Positions 24,678 through 33,407 of a stretch of DNA of 51,495 nucleotides are shown here, one piece after another (position 1 is the stretch's first letter; each line of letters begins with the position of its first letter). The notes under the pieces are model-generated. The model had not been told where the DNA came from. It was given only the letters and a program-made list of their open reading frames with translations, and did not search any database. The DNA is from an uncultured Alphaproteobacteria bacterium. Its GTDB lineage: Bacteria; Pseudomonadota; Alphaproteobacteria; RF32; CAG-239. Made by a program: the position numbers and the translations under genes. Where the stretch lies: positions 1 through 51,495 of the forward strand of contig CALXTD010000010.1 in assembly GCA_944391315.1 (NCBI GenBank), read 5' to 3'.

Positions 24678-24862
24678 CAAAAATCCTCCAATCAAACAAC
24701 AAAACTCTGCCCAAGGCCAAGAGCTGGAGGGAAATAGGCACGTTCAAAAAAGTCCGAGTCCACATTTCCACGATAATTTCGCAAAAACACTCAAATGTGT
24801 CCCTAGAAGATAATCATGATTTTTTAAAAGACAAGAGAAAAGATAAAAATTTTTATAAAAAA
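24678..24862 (-). promoter_or_regulatory. Spacer with inverted repeats before the HTH gene
   Basis: Minus-strand reading from a weak promoter (TTGTCT, N16, TATCTT) gives a leader of about 120 nt with nested inverted repeats: CACATTT/AAATGTG, GAGT/ACTC, GGAAAT/ATTTCC and CGA/TCG. It could fold as a structured leader or small RNA. I could not match it to any known riboswitch, 6S or SRP RNA. Confidence 0.3.
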
Positions 24863-24886
24863 AAGAGGGCTCAATGCCCTCTCATA
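24862..24886 (-). terminator. Terminator of trxA
   Basis: On the minus strand GAGGGC and GCCCTC form a 6-bp stem with loop ATTGA, followed by eight T. It is 18 nt past the trxA stop. Confidence 0.85.
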
Positions 24887-24903
24887 ACCAAAAAAACTAA
24901 AAA

Positions 24904-25218
24904 CTACAGATTAGCCTCAATCCAAGAAACCATTGTAGACTTCGGATTAAGTCCGACTTTAACATCAATTTGTTTTCCGTCTTTGAACAAAAAAATTGAA
25001 GGAATGCTTCTGATTCCAAGCTCGGAAGCTTTGTTCGGAGATTCATCAACATTCATTTTGCAGATTTTTACTTTATCGCCCATCTCCTTAGAAATCTCTT
25101 CCAAAATCGGAATCATCTGACGGCACGGACCGCACCATTCAGCCCAAAAATCAACCAATACCAAACCTTTTGCATTCAAAACTTCGGCATCAAACTGAGA
25201 ATCATTAATTGCTAACAT
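24904..25218 (-). CDS. trxA: Thioredoxin
   Basis: Small cytoplasmic disulfide reductase. The 104-residue protein has the full thioredoxin fold: VLVDFWAEWCGPCRQMIPILEEI with the WCGPC redox site (about 29-33), the buried Asp in VDFWA, and the cis-Pro loop IRSIPSIFLFKDG. AAAGGGAG precedes the start. The gene is monocistronic, between the HTH gene and addA, with its own terminator. Confidence 0.97.
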   Translation of the reverse strand: MLAINDSQFDAEVLNAKGLVLVDFWAEWCGPCRQMIPILEEISKEMGDKVKICKMNVDESPNKASELGIRSIPSIFLFKDGKQIDVKVGLNPKSTMVSWIEANL

Positions 25219-25299
25219 AGAATCTCCCTTTCATAAAAAAACTGTTGTAACTTAATATAGGGTATAAAATCCAAGAATAAAAGACTTTTCTTATAAAAA

Positions 25300-28200
25300 T
25301 TAATCGAGCGGCATTAAAAAGGCGGTATCCGTCCACAAAATAAAGCAATGCACGGCCTTTTGCGGATAGATTTTTTCAACCAGCTGTTTATAAGCTGCCA
25401 ATTGCTTTTTATAAATCTGCGGAACATCGTCAATCGTTTTGGCTGCCGGACGATTTGTTTTGAAATCAATAATCAAAACCTCATCATCTCGCACCACAAG
25501 GCGGTCAATTTGCGCCGAAACAATCTTTCCGTCAGCTTGCCCCATCAGCGGCACTTCCGCTTTTGAACCAACGCCAAAAACTTTTTCAAAAGCCGGATTC
25601 TCCAACAAATGCAAAACCTCATGCAAAATAATTTCATGCTGTTTTGTTGGAAGATCCGCAGCATTAGCACTCAAAAAGTCCAAAATAACAGAACGCAAAT
25701 CTCCCTGCTTAACATCTGGTAAAAATTGTAATAGCTTATGAATAACCCGCCCACGACGAAAACGATGCTCATCTTCTTTAAAAATAGGAGAAACCAAGGC
25801 TGATTCTGAAAGTTCATCTTCTTCATCAGGACGCGACGGCGTATAAGGCTTTGCTAACAAATCCTCTTCGGGAGCAGGCTCAAACAACCACTCGGGGACT
25901 TCTAAACTTTTATTTCCGGCCACATCGACTTTTTGTTTCTTTTTTTCATCCTGCTCAACAAACTCTTGCTCTGTTTCCACAAACAAGCAACCATCATCTT
26001 CTTCCTTGGCATTTTCAGCAAAGTTACGCCGACAAACATCATACCAGCAGTCGCCCTTAATGGCGTTTTTACTCTTATACCCACAAATACAAAGCCTGTC
26101 TTCAGCGCGTGTCAAAGCCACATAGAGCAAACGACGATATTCTTCCAAAGCTTTTTGATTCTGCCTTTGATTAATTTTAAGACAAATATCATCATAATCT
26201 GCTGACTTAAGCGGAAAGTACATCAGCTCGTCCCACAACATCGCGGCTTCTTTCTTTTCCGAAGCAACGCGTACCGTATCCGGCAAAATCACGATTGGCG
26301 CCTGCAAACCTTTAGAACCATGCACCGTCATCAAGCGAACAAGATTTTGCGAGGCTTGCTCTTGCTCACGCTTAATTTCAACCTCGTCTTGCGTAATCCA
26401 ATCAATAAAAGATTGCAAACTCGGCACATGATCCTGTTCAAAAGCAACAGTCAGATTCATAAATTCATCAATACCGTCTTCAACCTCTTTTCCCATCCGA
26501 GCCACAAACTTTTTTCGCCCCGAAAGTTTGTTCAGAATAAAAGAATAAAGCTCAAACGGACGAACATAATCCACCTTGTTCAAAAGCTGTTGCAACTCTG
26601 CATATACCGCAGCAAATTTTTCGCTTTTAGAAAGCCTTGTCAGCAAAGGAGCACCTTCGCGCTTATAACAAAGGTCAAACAAATCCATATCATCAAGCCC
26701 CCACAAAGGCGACTTCAAGATTTCGGCAAGTGTCAAATCATCAGTCGGTAACAGCAAAAACTTTCCGATTCCGATTAGGTCTTGAATCGCCATCTGCTCC
26801 AAGAGCTTGATTTTATCAACACCGGCTACTTCCACCCCAATTTTCTTGCAGGCTCTGACAAATTCTTCCACAAAAGCATTACGACGTTGAACCAAAACCA
26901 AAAAATCACCATATCTGACCGGCCGTTTCTTAGATTTAAGGATTTCGCCTTTATCGACCATAGACTTAATTTTTTTTGCAATATCCTCAGCCAAACGCGA
27001 ACTGGTTGAAGCCGCACTTGTTTTTTCAATCGGCGGCAACCACTCATCCGGATTATCATCGGGCAAAGGCTCAACAAGCGGCCAAAGCTCAACTTTTCCG
27101 GCATCCCCCACACGAAAGGGCACATGCGTAATATCTTGCTCCGGCAAAACCACGCCTTTTTTAGCTGTTTCATCACCAAAAACAGTGTTTACAGTATCTA
27201 AAACCGCCGCGGTTGAACGAAAAGAAACATCAAGCTTAACTTCCTCAAAGTTGTTTGAAACCTCATGAAAATAGCGCCGCATATTTTCAAATTCTTCCGG
27301 ATCAGCTCCCTGAAAACTATAAATGGATTGCTTACGGTCCCCAACGGCAAACACCGTCCGAATAATATCATCAGCCCCTATTCCGGCAAAAAACTCTTCC
27401 GTCAAAGCCTTAACAATTGCCCATTGGTCAGGGGATGTATCTTGCGCCTCATCAATCAAAACACTGTCTATACCACCATCAAGCTTATACATCACCCATT
27501 GCGCAACAGCCTGATTCTCCAACAAATGCCGTGTCAGAACAATAAGGTCTTCATAGTCCATCTTTGAATGCAGAGCCTTATAAGCATTATAACCTCTAAT
27601 AAGCTCTTCTGACAAAAGCAACACCGCTTTTGTTGACGTAAACACCCGCAAAGACACCAACTTGTTCTTCATATCAAGAACGCGCTGAGCCTCTTCCTTT
27701 ATCAACGAATCAACCCCAGAATCAAATGCTCTAGCGTCTTTTGTAGCAAGCTTCGTTTTTTCTTCTTGTGTTACAAAACAAGCGGCATAATCTTTAAAAG
27801 AAACGCTTGCATCGCCTTCCCAAAATTTTGCAATCACCAAAGCGCGATCAACATCTGTTTTTGAGCCATGCTGAAGAACTAAAATAATTCTTTGCACATC
27901 CACCAGGCGTCCTTTGTTCAAAAACGAGGCTATCAAAGTTTCTTCCGTATCATCAGGAGAAATACCAAACTTCTGCGCCAAAGCGGCAAGAATCTCCTCC
28001 ATAGAATGATATGTCGAAAGAAAGCGCACCAACTTGTTTCGATTTTCGGCAATCGCCTTAAATACATTAGGAAATCTCGATTCGCTGATATTTTGTGTTA
28101 AGTAAACAATCGCTTTTGCCGCTTCGCTATCAGGAGATTGTTCAATTTTTTGCAATAAGTGAGTTTTTACATCATCAAGAGCTTCGGCCGCCATACGATC

Positions 28201-28683
28201 GTCCATCACCGAAAAATATGGCGAAACCTGAGCCTCTAACGGAAATCGCTTTAACACTTCCTGACAAAAGCTGTGAATAGTCTGAATTTTCATTCCCCCA
28301 GGCGTATCAAGCAACAAGGCAAAAAGCTGACGCGCTTTTGCTTCCAGCAAAGCATATTCTTTGGCCGATTCTGGTAAACTTCCAAGCAAATTATAAAGCT
28401 CTTTATGCAACGTTTCATCGCTTGCCACCGCCCATTCGCTCAACCGTTTGGCTATACGGTCATTCATCTCAACAGCCGCCGCTTTTGTGTATGTAAGACA
28501 AAGAATTTTAGCCGGATTCACATTATTTAAGAGCAAACGCAACACTCTATCCGACAACACCTTCGTTTTTCCGGTTCCGGCAGAGGCTTCTACCCAAACG
28601 GACTTTAACGGATTTGACGCACGTCTTTGCTGCCCACTGGCCAGCTCTCCGCGGTTTTTACGAATATCGGCACATTCGGTCAT
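25300..28683 (-). CDS. addA: Double-strand break repair helicase-nuclease AddA
   Basis: AddA is the UvrD-like helicase and nuclease subunit of AddAB, which resects double-strand breaks for RecA. The 1127-residue protein has Walker A VEASAGTGKTKVLSDRV near residue 30, motif Ia LTYTKAAAVEMNDRIAKRL, motif II region VLIDEAQDTSPDQW, motif III GDRKQSIYSFQGA, motif V MTVHGSKGLQAPIVIL, motif VI LYVALTRAEDRL, and a C-terminal RecB-type nuclease with LIIDFKTNR (about 1070). GGAGG lies 10 nt before the ATG, and addB ends 15 nt upstream, so the two are one operon. Confidence 0.96.
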   Translation of the reverse strand: MTECADIRKNRGELASGQQRRASNPLKSVWVEASAGTGKTKVLSDRVLRLLLNNVNPAKILCLTYTKAAAVEMNDRIAKRLSEWAVASDETLHKELYNLLGSLPESAKEYALLEAKARQLFALLLDTPGGMKIQTIHSFCQEVLKRFPLEAQVSPYFSVMDDRMAAEALDDVKTHLLQKIEQSPDSEAAKAIVYLTQNISESRFPNVFKAIAENRNKLVRFLSTYHSMEEILAALAQKFGISPDDTEETLIASFLNKGRLVDVQRIILVLQHGSKTDVDRALVIAKFWEGDASVSFKDYAACFVTQEEKTKLATKDARAFDSGVDSLIKEEAQRVLDMKNKLVSLRVFTSTKAVLLLSEELIRGYNAYKALHSKMDYEDLIVLTRHLLENQAVAQWVMYKLDGGIDSVLIDEAQDTSPDQWAIVKALTEEFFAGIGADDIIRTVFAVGDRKQSIYSFQGADPEEFENMRRYFHEVSNNFEEVKLDVSFRSTAAVLDTVNTVFGDETAKKGVVLPEQDITHVPFRVGDAGKVELWPLVEPLPDDNPDEWLPPIEKTSAASTSSRLAEDIAKKIKSMVDKGEILKSKKRPVRYGDFLVLVQRRNAFVEEFVRACKKIGVEVAGVDKIKLLEQMAIQDLIGIGKFLLLPTDDLTLAEILKSPLWGLDDMDLFDLCYKREGAPLLTRLSKSEKFAAVYAELQQLLNKVDYVRPFELYSFILNKLSGRKKFVARMGKEVEDGIDEFMNLTVAFEQDHVPSLQSFIDWITQDEVEIKREQEQASQNLVRLMTVHGSKGLQAPIVILPDTVRVASEKKEAAMLWDELMYFPLKSADYDDICLKINQRQNQKALEEYRRLLYVALTRAEDRLCICGYKSKNAIKGDCWYDVCRRNFAENAKEEDDGCLFVETEQEFVEQDEKKKQKVDVAGNKSLEVPEWLFEPAPEEDLLAKPYTPSRPDEEDELSESALVSPIFKEDEHRFRRGRVIHKLLQFLPDVKQGDLRSVILDFLSANAADLPTKQHEIILHEVLHLLENPAFEKVFGVGSKAEVPLMGQADGKIVSAQIDRLVVRDDEVLIIDFKTNRPAAKTIDDVPQIYKKQLAAYKQLVEKIYPQKAVHCFILWTDTAFLMPLD

Positions 28684-28698
28684 TATAGCACGCCTCCG

Positions 28699-31590
28699 TT
28701 ACTCATCATCGGCATCTCCCTTAACTTTCCACTCCGGCACCCGAGCCAGATTAAAATAATCAGAATATTTCGGCGCATAAGAAGGATTCGGCTGACAATA
28801 ATAAGGGGTGTCAGGTTTATCAAAAGTATTAATCAAAACGAGCAAATTCTCTTGGTTTTTCTTCAAAACATCATCAATCTTCTTAGATAAAAATGTTTCT
28901 TTTGTACCGAGTTGCCAATAAACTAACCCTGCCGTTTTCTTAGCCGCTAATCCATTAAAACCACCGTTAGACGCAATCAATCCTTCGATCGGCAGCTGCG
29001 GCGCATAACCCTTGATGATTTCATTAGCTGAGCGCGCACTTCCGGTTTTATAATCAAGAATAATATATTGTCCATCTTTTGTTTCATCAATTCGATCTGC
29101 TTTTGCGGTTATCTCAAAATCTCCGCCCGCAGCTTTAAAAACAATAGAGCCCGAAACTTCACAATGAATTCTGGCAATATCTTTACGATATTCTGATTCT
29201 GTCTGCACCAACCAATGAATACTTTTAACAAAATTCGGCCACCAAAAAGCCCGTTTTTCCAAATCGACCTCATTCTCGGCAAAATATTCTTCCCCGAGTT
29301 TTAGCAAAATCTCTTCAGCATTATTAGGATATTCTGTCGGATAGCGACGATTAAACACTTCCAAAACCTTATGAACAAGTGTTCCGTAATCACTAAAATC
29401 AAGTTCTCGATTCAAATCATTAAGCGGATATAGCTTAAGAATATGGCGTGCAAAAATCTGATACGGATCACGCATAAGCACTTCAACCGTACTGGCCGAC
29501 AGCTTTCGCGGCCGAGCATCAAGCGGAGGCTTAGGAGCCGGAGGAAAGAACGGCACCGGCGCACTTGGTTTATCCAACAACTCACCCAAAGTCAAATATT
29601 CAAAAGCATAAAGATTTTCAATACTACTCCCCAAAGCCGCCAATACAGTCTGCAAACGCAACCACCAACGAGAATAAGACATTGGCGTACTTTGCACCTT
29701 TGCGGCACGAGTTAAAACAACATTTTCACCACAAAGAAAATCAGCAAAATCTTTTGCTAAAATACCAACGGCTTTTTCCGGCAACGGCAAGCCAAAACTT
29801 TTTTTCATCGGGCGCGACATCCACGGATCAGCATCTGCGGCTTTTGGCCAAGCCCCTTCATTAACTTCACCAATAATCAATAAATCAAAATGGCAAAGTC
29901 TGGCCTCTATCGGCCCCAAAATCTTTAAGCGAGGATGCGTTCCATAGCGTGGCCGCACCGTAACCCCGACCATAAGAGATTCGAGTAAATCAAGATATTC
30001 ATTTCCGTTAAGCTTATCAAGCATAGCGGCTTCATCATAAAGAGAAGATAAAAATCCTGCCGCTGATTCGCCGTCATCGCCACGCCACAAAACAGCCGCA
30101 CCATTTTTCTCAGGTGTAGACGCCAGCTTTTCCGCCGCCAGAATATGAGCTTCCAACAAATTTTTAAGATTATCAGCGGAAGCAAGCAAATCATGCAAAG
30201 GACTGAGCTGCTGTTTCAAAGAATCAAAAATTCCAACAATATCCGGATTCTCTGACGGCTCATCGGCCCGCAAAACTAATTTTTCAAAATCGCGCACTTT
30301 TCGCCGAACCGTAGAATAATCCTCACCATTAGCAAAAAACGGATGTTTCATCAAAGCCAACAGCGGCACCGGCGCAAAATCTTCCAAACAAGCCTGAATA
30401 ATAAGCCGCAAAAATGCTCCGACCGGAGAAAGAGAAAGCGGTTTTCCGGCAGAATCATCAACCTTAACATCCCAGCGCTCCAGCTCTGCCGCAACCCGAC
30501 GCGCCAAATTTCTGTCGGTAGTAACCAAAGCCGCCGTCTTTTCAGGCTTTTCCAAAACCTCTCTCATCAATAAAGAAACAGCCACTGCCTCTTGCCGCAA
30601 ATCCGGACAATCAATAACCGAAAGCCCCTGCGCGGCTTGTGGCATAATTTTTTCAGTCACCAAACCACGCCACTTATCGGTAGTAGATGCAGGCCGCATA
30701 AGTTCGGAAACCATTTTTTCCCGCTGAGGATTAACCACGGAGCAAAAATCAACTACCTCAAAACGATTAACCCCGATAAAGTCCAATAGTTGCTTGATTT
30801 CAAATTGCGGATGAGATTCATCAAGCTTATCATAGCTTTGCGTATCAAGATTTTTATCAACGCCATAAAGAATAAGCTCACCGTTTGGCAGATCAAGAAC
30901 TGTTTTCACCAAGCGTCGCATCATCGGATAAGTCGCAGTTGTTCCGGCCACCACAATTCGCTTTGAAGGCGGATGCTTTTGCCAAAAGCGACATTGCAAA
31001 TCAAGCAAAATATTGCGCCTCTCCGCCGGATCAACCAAATTGTTTTCTTTCAAATAAGCCGGCCATCTCTGCGTCACGATTTCCAAAAAGCGAAGCGTAT
31101 CAAGCCAATGCTGAGCATATTCTTCGGGAACAAGATTTTTCAAATTATCAAAAGAAAGCTGTTCATTATGCACATCATCAATAAGCTGACACAAAGATTG
31201 CGCCAAAGAACAAGCCTGCTGCGCTGAAAATTTATCCAAGCCAAAGGACGGTGCTTCCTGCATAATCTGTTTTGTAAACCACAACAAACGCCTAAAGGAC
31301 GGCACCGCCGCCGGCAAATTTTTAAGCTCTTCAGAAAAATCAAAGCCCGAAACAAACAGCTCATCTTCTTCCACATCACCCAAAGGCATCATCTGCGGCA
31401 AAAGTGTGGGCTTAAGCCCTTGCGCACGCACAAAGGCTTCCTTCAAATTTTGACACGCACGACGATTCGGCAACAGAAACAATACTTCTGACAAGCCCAA
31501 TGGCACTGCCGAATATTCATCTAAAAACCTCTGCGCCACAACGTCCACAAACGCCGCACTCGCCGGAATATTAAAAACATTTTTCATCAT
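28699..31590 (-). CDS. addB: Double-strand break repair protein AddB
   Basis: AddB partners AddA and supplies a second RecB-type nuclease. The 963-residue protein follows the alphaproteobacterial AddB pattern: VFNIPASAAFVDVVAQRFL at the start, EVLFLLPNRRACQNLKEAF, a degenerate helicase body, KILGPIEARLCHFDLLIIGEVNEGAWP, and a C-terminal nuclease with YGTLVHKVLE and YIILDYKTGS. The N-terminus has two Met codons in tandem (31590 and 31587) and no Shine-Dalgarno. A TTGACT-N16-TAAACT promoter ends only 6 nt before the first ATG, so the mRNA may be leaderless. Confidence 0.94.
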   Translation of the reverse strand: MMKNVFNIPASAAFVDVVAQRFLDEYSAVPLGLSEVLFLLPNRRACQNLKEAFVRAQGLKPTLLPQMMPLGDVEEDELFVSGFDFSEELKNLPAAVPSFRRLLWFTKQIMQEAPSFGLDKFSAQQACSLAQSLCQLIDDVHNEQLSFDNLKNLVPEEYAQHWLDTLRFLEIVTQRWPAYLKENNLVDPAERRNILLDLQCRFWQKHPPSKRIVVAGTTATYPMMRRLVKTVLDLPNGELILYGVDKNLDTQSYDKLDESHPQFEIKQLLDFIGVNRFEVVDFCSVVNPQREKMVSELMRPASTTDKWRGLVTEKIMPQAAQGLSVIDCPDLRQEAVAVSLLMREVLEKPEKTAALVTTDRNLARRVAAELERWDVKVDDSAGKPLSLSPVGAFLRLIIQACLEDFAPVPLLALMKHPFFANGEDYSTVRRKVRDFEKLVLRADEPSENPDIVGIFDSLKQQLSPLHDLLASADNLKNLLEAHILAAEKLASTPEKNGAAVLWRGDDGESAAGFLSSLYDEAAMLDKLNGNEYLDLLESLMVGVTVRPRYGTHPRLKILGPIEARLCHFDLLIIGEVNEGAWPKAADADPWMSRPMKKSFGLPLPEKAVGILAKDFADFLCGENVVLTRAAKVQSTPMSYSRWWLRLQTVLAALGSSIENLYAFEYLTLGELLDKPSAPVPFFPPAPKPPLDARPRKLSASTVEVLMRDPYQIFARHILKLYPLNDLNRELDFSDYGTLVHKVLEVFNRRYPTEYPNNAEEILLKLGEEYFAENEVDLEKRAFWWPNFVKSIHWLVQTESEYRKDIARIHCEVSGSIVFKAAGGDFEITAKADRIDETKDGQYIILDYKTGSARSANEIIKGYAPQLPIEGLIASNGGFNGLAAKKTAGLVYWQLGTKETFLSKKIDDVLKKNQENLLVLINTFDKPDTPYYCQPNPSYAPKYSDYFNLARVPEWKVKGDADDE

Positions 31591-31596
31591 AAGATG

Positions 31597-31624
31597 AGTT
31601 TATGACATTAAGCATAATAGTCAA
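31597..31624 (-). promoter_or_regulatory. Candidate promoter of addB-addA
   Basis: Minus-strand TTGACT (31619-31624), 16-nt spacer, TAAACT (31597-31602). The predicted start point falls on or beside the ATG at 31590. The -35 box follows directly after the U run of the preceding terminator. Confidence 0.5.
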
Positions 31625-31625
31625 T

Positions 31626-31657
31626 AAAAAACCTGAGTTTTAAAAACTCAGGTTTTT
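31626..31657. terminator. Terminator of family member D
   Basis: ACCTGAGTTTT (31631-31641) and AAAACTCAGGT (31643-31653) are perfectly complementary; on the minus strand the stem is followed by TTTTTT. It ends the gene at 31662. Confidence 0.88.
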
Positions 31658-31661
31658 GTAA

Positions 31662-32009
31662 TCAAACATCAAGCACGGCAACACATTCAAAAATTCCCTC
31701 TCTAAAATGAAAGAGCTTAAAACAAATTCCATGCATAGAACGAACCATAATTGCATCACCAAAATAAGTTATATGCCCTATTTTTTCTTCCGTATCATAA
31801 AAAGAAGAATCAATGGCCATCCCATAAGCTAAAATCGCATTAAGCACATCAAGCGTAAAATGGCTATAACACTCATCCTCAATGGCAATTATCATTCCAT
31901 AAAAGCTCACACCAACAGCCAATCTTACAGGCCCCACAGGACATTCTTTGCACAAGGAGCGTAAAACATCTTCTTTGGTTGGCTTTCTGAATTCTTCATT
32001 CTGCTTCAT
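31662..32009 (-). CDS. Hypothetical protein, probable paralogue family member D
   Basis: A soluble protein of 115 residues and the most diverged of the four. It matches member C in PVRLAVGVSFYGMI (27-40, against KPVAIVVGEFAFMD) and in the C-terminal block IDSSFYD (66-72, against FDSPYWFD) followed by VRSM (89-92, identical in C) and an FR near the end. The start at 32009 was chosen because the earlier ATG at 32051 lies inside the -10 region of its own promoter (32047-32076). There is no Shine-Dalgarno; the leader is A/T-rich. It is a monocistronic unit between rdgB and addB. Its -35 box overlaps the rdgB stop codon. Confidence 0.65.
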   Translation of the reverse strand: MKQNEEFRKPTKEDVLRSLCKECPVGPVRLAVGVSFYGMIIAIEDECYSHFTLDVLNAILAYGMAIDSSFYDTEEKIGHITYFGDAIMVRSMHGICFKLFHFREGIFECVAVLDV

Positions 32010-32046
32010 AACCCAATAATTTAATAACAATAAAATAATTGCTTTT

Positions 32047-32076
32047 TGCATATCATGCTAGGCAAAGACTTGTCAA
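32047..32076 (-). promoter_or_regulatory. Promoter of family member D
   Basis: Minus-strand TTGACA (32071-32076), 18-nt spacer, TATGCA (32047-32052). The -35 lies over the rdgB stop codon (32073-32075) and 67 nt before the start of member D. Confidence 0.5.
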
Positions 32077-32675
32077 CTTTTCTTTTTTTCCTTAAAAATC
32101 TCGGCAATCATTTTCTGAAAAGCGCGTCCGCGATGTGAAATAGCATTTTTTTCTTCATTAGTAAAATTAGCAAAACTCTTGCTATATCCTTCTGGAATAA
32201 AAATCGGATCATAGCCAAAACCGTTAGAGCCGGATTTTTCTTCAGCGATTGTGCCATTAACGCGTCCTTCAAAAACCTTTGTTCTTCCGTTTGGCTTAGC
32301 CACCGCCAACACACAAGAAAAATAGGCCGAACGATCTTTTGAACCTGTTGCCTTAATCTCATCAAGCAACATATCCATAGCCTTATCAAAATCACGGTTT
32401 GGAGCATATCGTGCGGAATAAACCCCTGGTTTTCCATCCAAACAATTAACACACAAACCAGAATCATCACCCAAGCAATAAAAGCCGCTCATTTTTGCCA
32501 GCGTCTCAGCCTTAAGTCGAGCATTTTCTTCAAAAGTTTTGCCCGTTTCCTCAACATCAGGCAACTTCAAATCATCAGCAGAAACAACATCTACTTGATA
32601 AGGCGCAAGCATTTGCTTAATTTCTTTAATTTTTCCTTGATTATGACTGGCAACGACAAGTTTTGCAAATTTCAT
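32073..32675 (-). CDS. rdgB: RdgB/HAM1 non-canonical purine NTP pyrophosphatase
   Basis: Hydrolyses dITP, ITP and XTP to monophosphates, cleaning the nucleotide pool. The 200-residue protein has the family marks: LVVASHNQGKIKEIKQML (substrate loop SHNxGK), EETGKTFEENARLKAETLA, CLGDDSGLCVNCLDGKPGVYSARYA with the catalytic Asp, GSNGFGYDPIFIPEGYSKSFA and the terminal ISHRGRAFQKM. It overlaps rph by 4 nt, the usual rph-rdgB pair. Confidence 0.96.
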   Translation of the reverse strand: MKFAKLVVASHNQGKIKEIKQMLAPYQVDVVSADDLKLPDVEETGKTFEENARLKAETLAKMSGFYCLGDDSGLCVNCLDGKPGVYSARYAPNRDFDKAMDMLLDEIKATGSKDRSAYFSCVLAVAKPNGRTKVFEGRVNGTIAEEKSGSNGFGYDPIFIPEGYSKSFANFTNEEKNAISHRGRAFQKMIAEIFKEKKKS

Positions 32676-33388
32676 TTTGATACCCCTAAAACATTTTTCT
32701 GCACATTGATAAGCTCAGCAATGCCTTTTTTTGCCAAAGAAAAAAGCTTATTAAATTGCTCTTCGGAAAAAGGCTCGCCCTCGGCCGTACCCTGAATTTC
32801 AACGATTCGATGATTCTCTGTCAGCACAAAATTCATATCTGCTTGAGCTGAAGAATCTTCCTCATAATCCACATCAAGCACTTCCTCACCGTTTGACACG
32901 GCACAAGACACCGCTGCCACAAAATGCATAATCGGATTCTTAGCAATTTTTCCTTCTTTCAAAAGTTTTTCAAAAGCCAGATACAAGGCCACAAATCCGC
33001 CGGTAATTGAGGCCGTGCGCGTTCCGCCATCTGCTTGCAAAACATCGCAATCAACAACAATTGAAATCTCCGGAATAAGCGTTAAGTCCACACCGGCACG
33101 CAAAGCGCGCCCGATAAGGCGCTTAATTTCTTGTGACCGACCGGATGGTTTTGTTGTTTCACGAGAATTACGCGTTTGTGTTGCTCGCGGCAACATAGCA
33201 TATTCAGCAGTAACCCAACCTCTTTCTTGTCCTTTTAGCCAAGCAGGTACTTTATCTTCAACAGAGGCCGTACAAACAACATGCGTATTTCCGCATTTAA
33301 TCAAGCAAGAGCCCTCGGCATAAGGATTAAAATGCGATATAATCTCAACCTGACGCAATTCATCAAAACTTCGCCCCGAATGACGCAT
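32672..33388 (-). CDS. rph: Ribonuclease PH
   Basis: Phosphorolytic 3'-5' exoribonuclease that trims tRNA and rRNA 3' ends. The 238-residue protein begins MRHSGRSFDELR and has GSCLIKCGNTHVVCTASVED, GWVTAEYAMLPRATQTRNSRE, the SGRSQEIKRLIGRALRAGVDL block, and DCDVLQADGGTRTASITGGFVAL, all diagnostic. AGGAG precedes the ATG. It is 19 nt downstream of glgA and overlaps rdgB, so glgA-rph-rdgB may be one transcript. Confidence 0.97.
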   Translation of the reverse strand: MRHSGRSFDELRQVEIISHFNPYAEGSCLIKCGNTHVVCTASVEDKVPAWLKGQERGWVTAEYAMLPRATQTRNSRETTKPSGRSQEIKRLIGRALRAGVDLTLIPEISIVVDCDVLQADGGTRTASITGGFVALYLAFEKLLKEGKIAKNPIMHFVAAVSCAVSNGEEVLDVDYEEDSSAQADMNFVLTENHRIVEIQGTAEGEPFSEEQFNKLFSLAKKGIAELINVQKNVLGVSK

Positions 33389-33407
33389 AATAACAAACTC
33401 CTAACCG

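Noticed and set aside
24678-24862. 6S RNA, SRP RNA, tmRNA or tRNA in the trxA-HTH spacer
   Set aside because: A GTCCGAGTCC string recalls a T-arm, but no cloverleaf, SRP core or 6S bubble could be built.
32010-32051. Upstream ATG of member D at 32051
   Set aside because: It overlaps the -10 box; the transcript should begin downstream of it.
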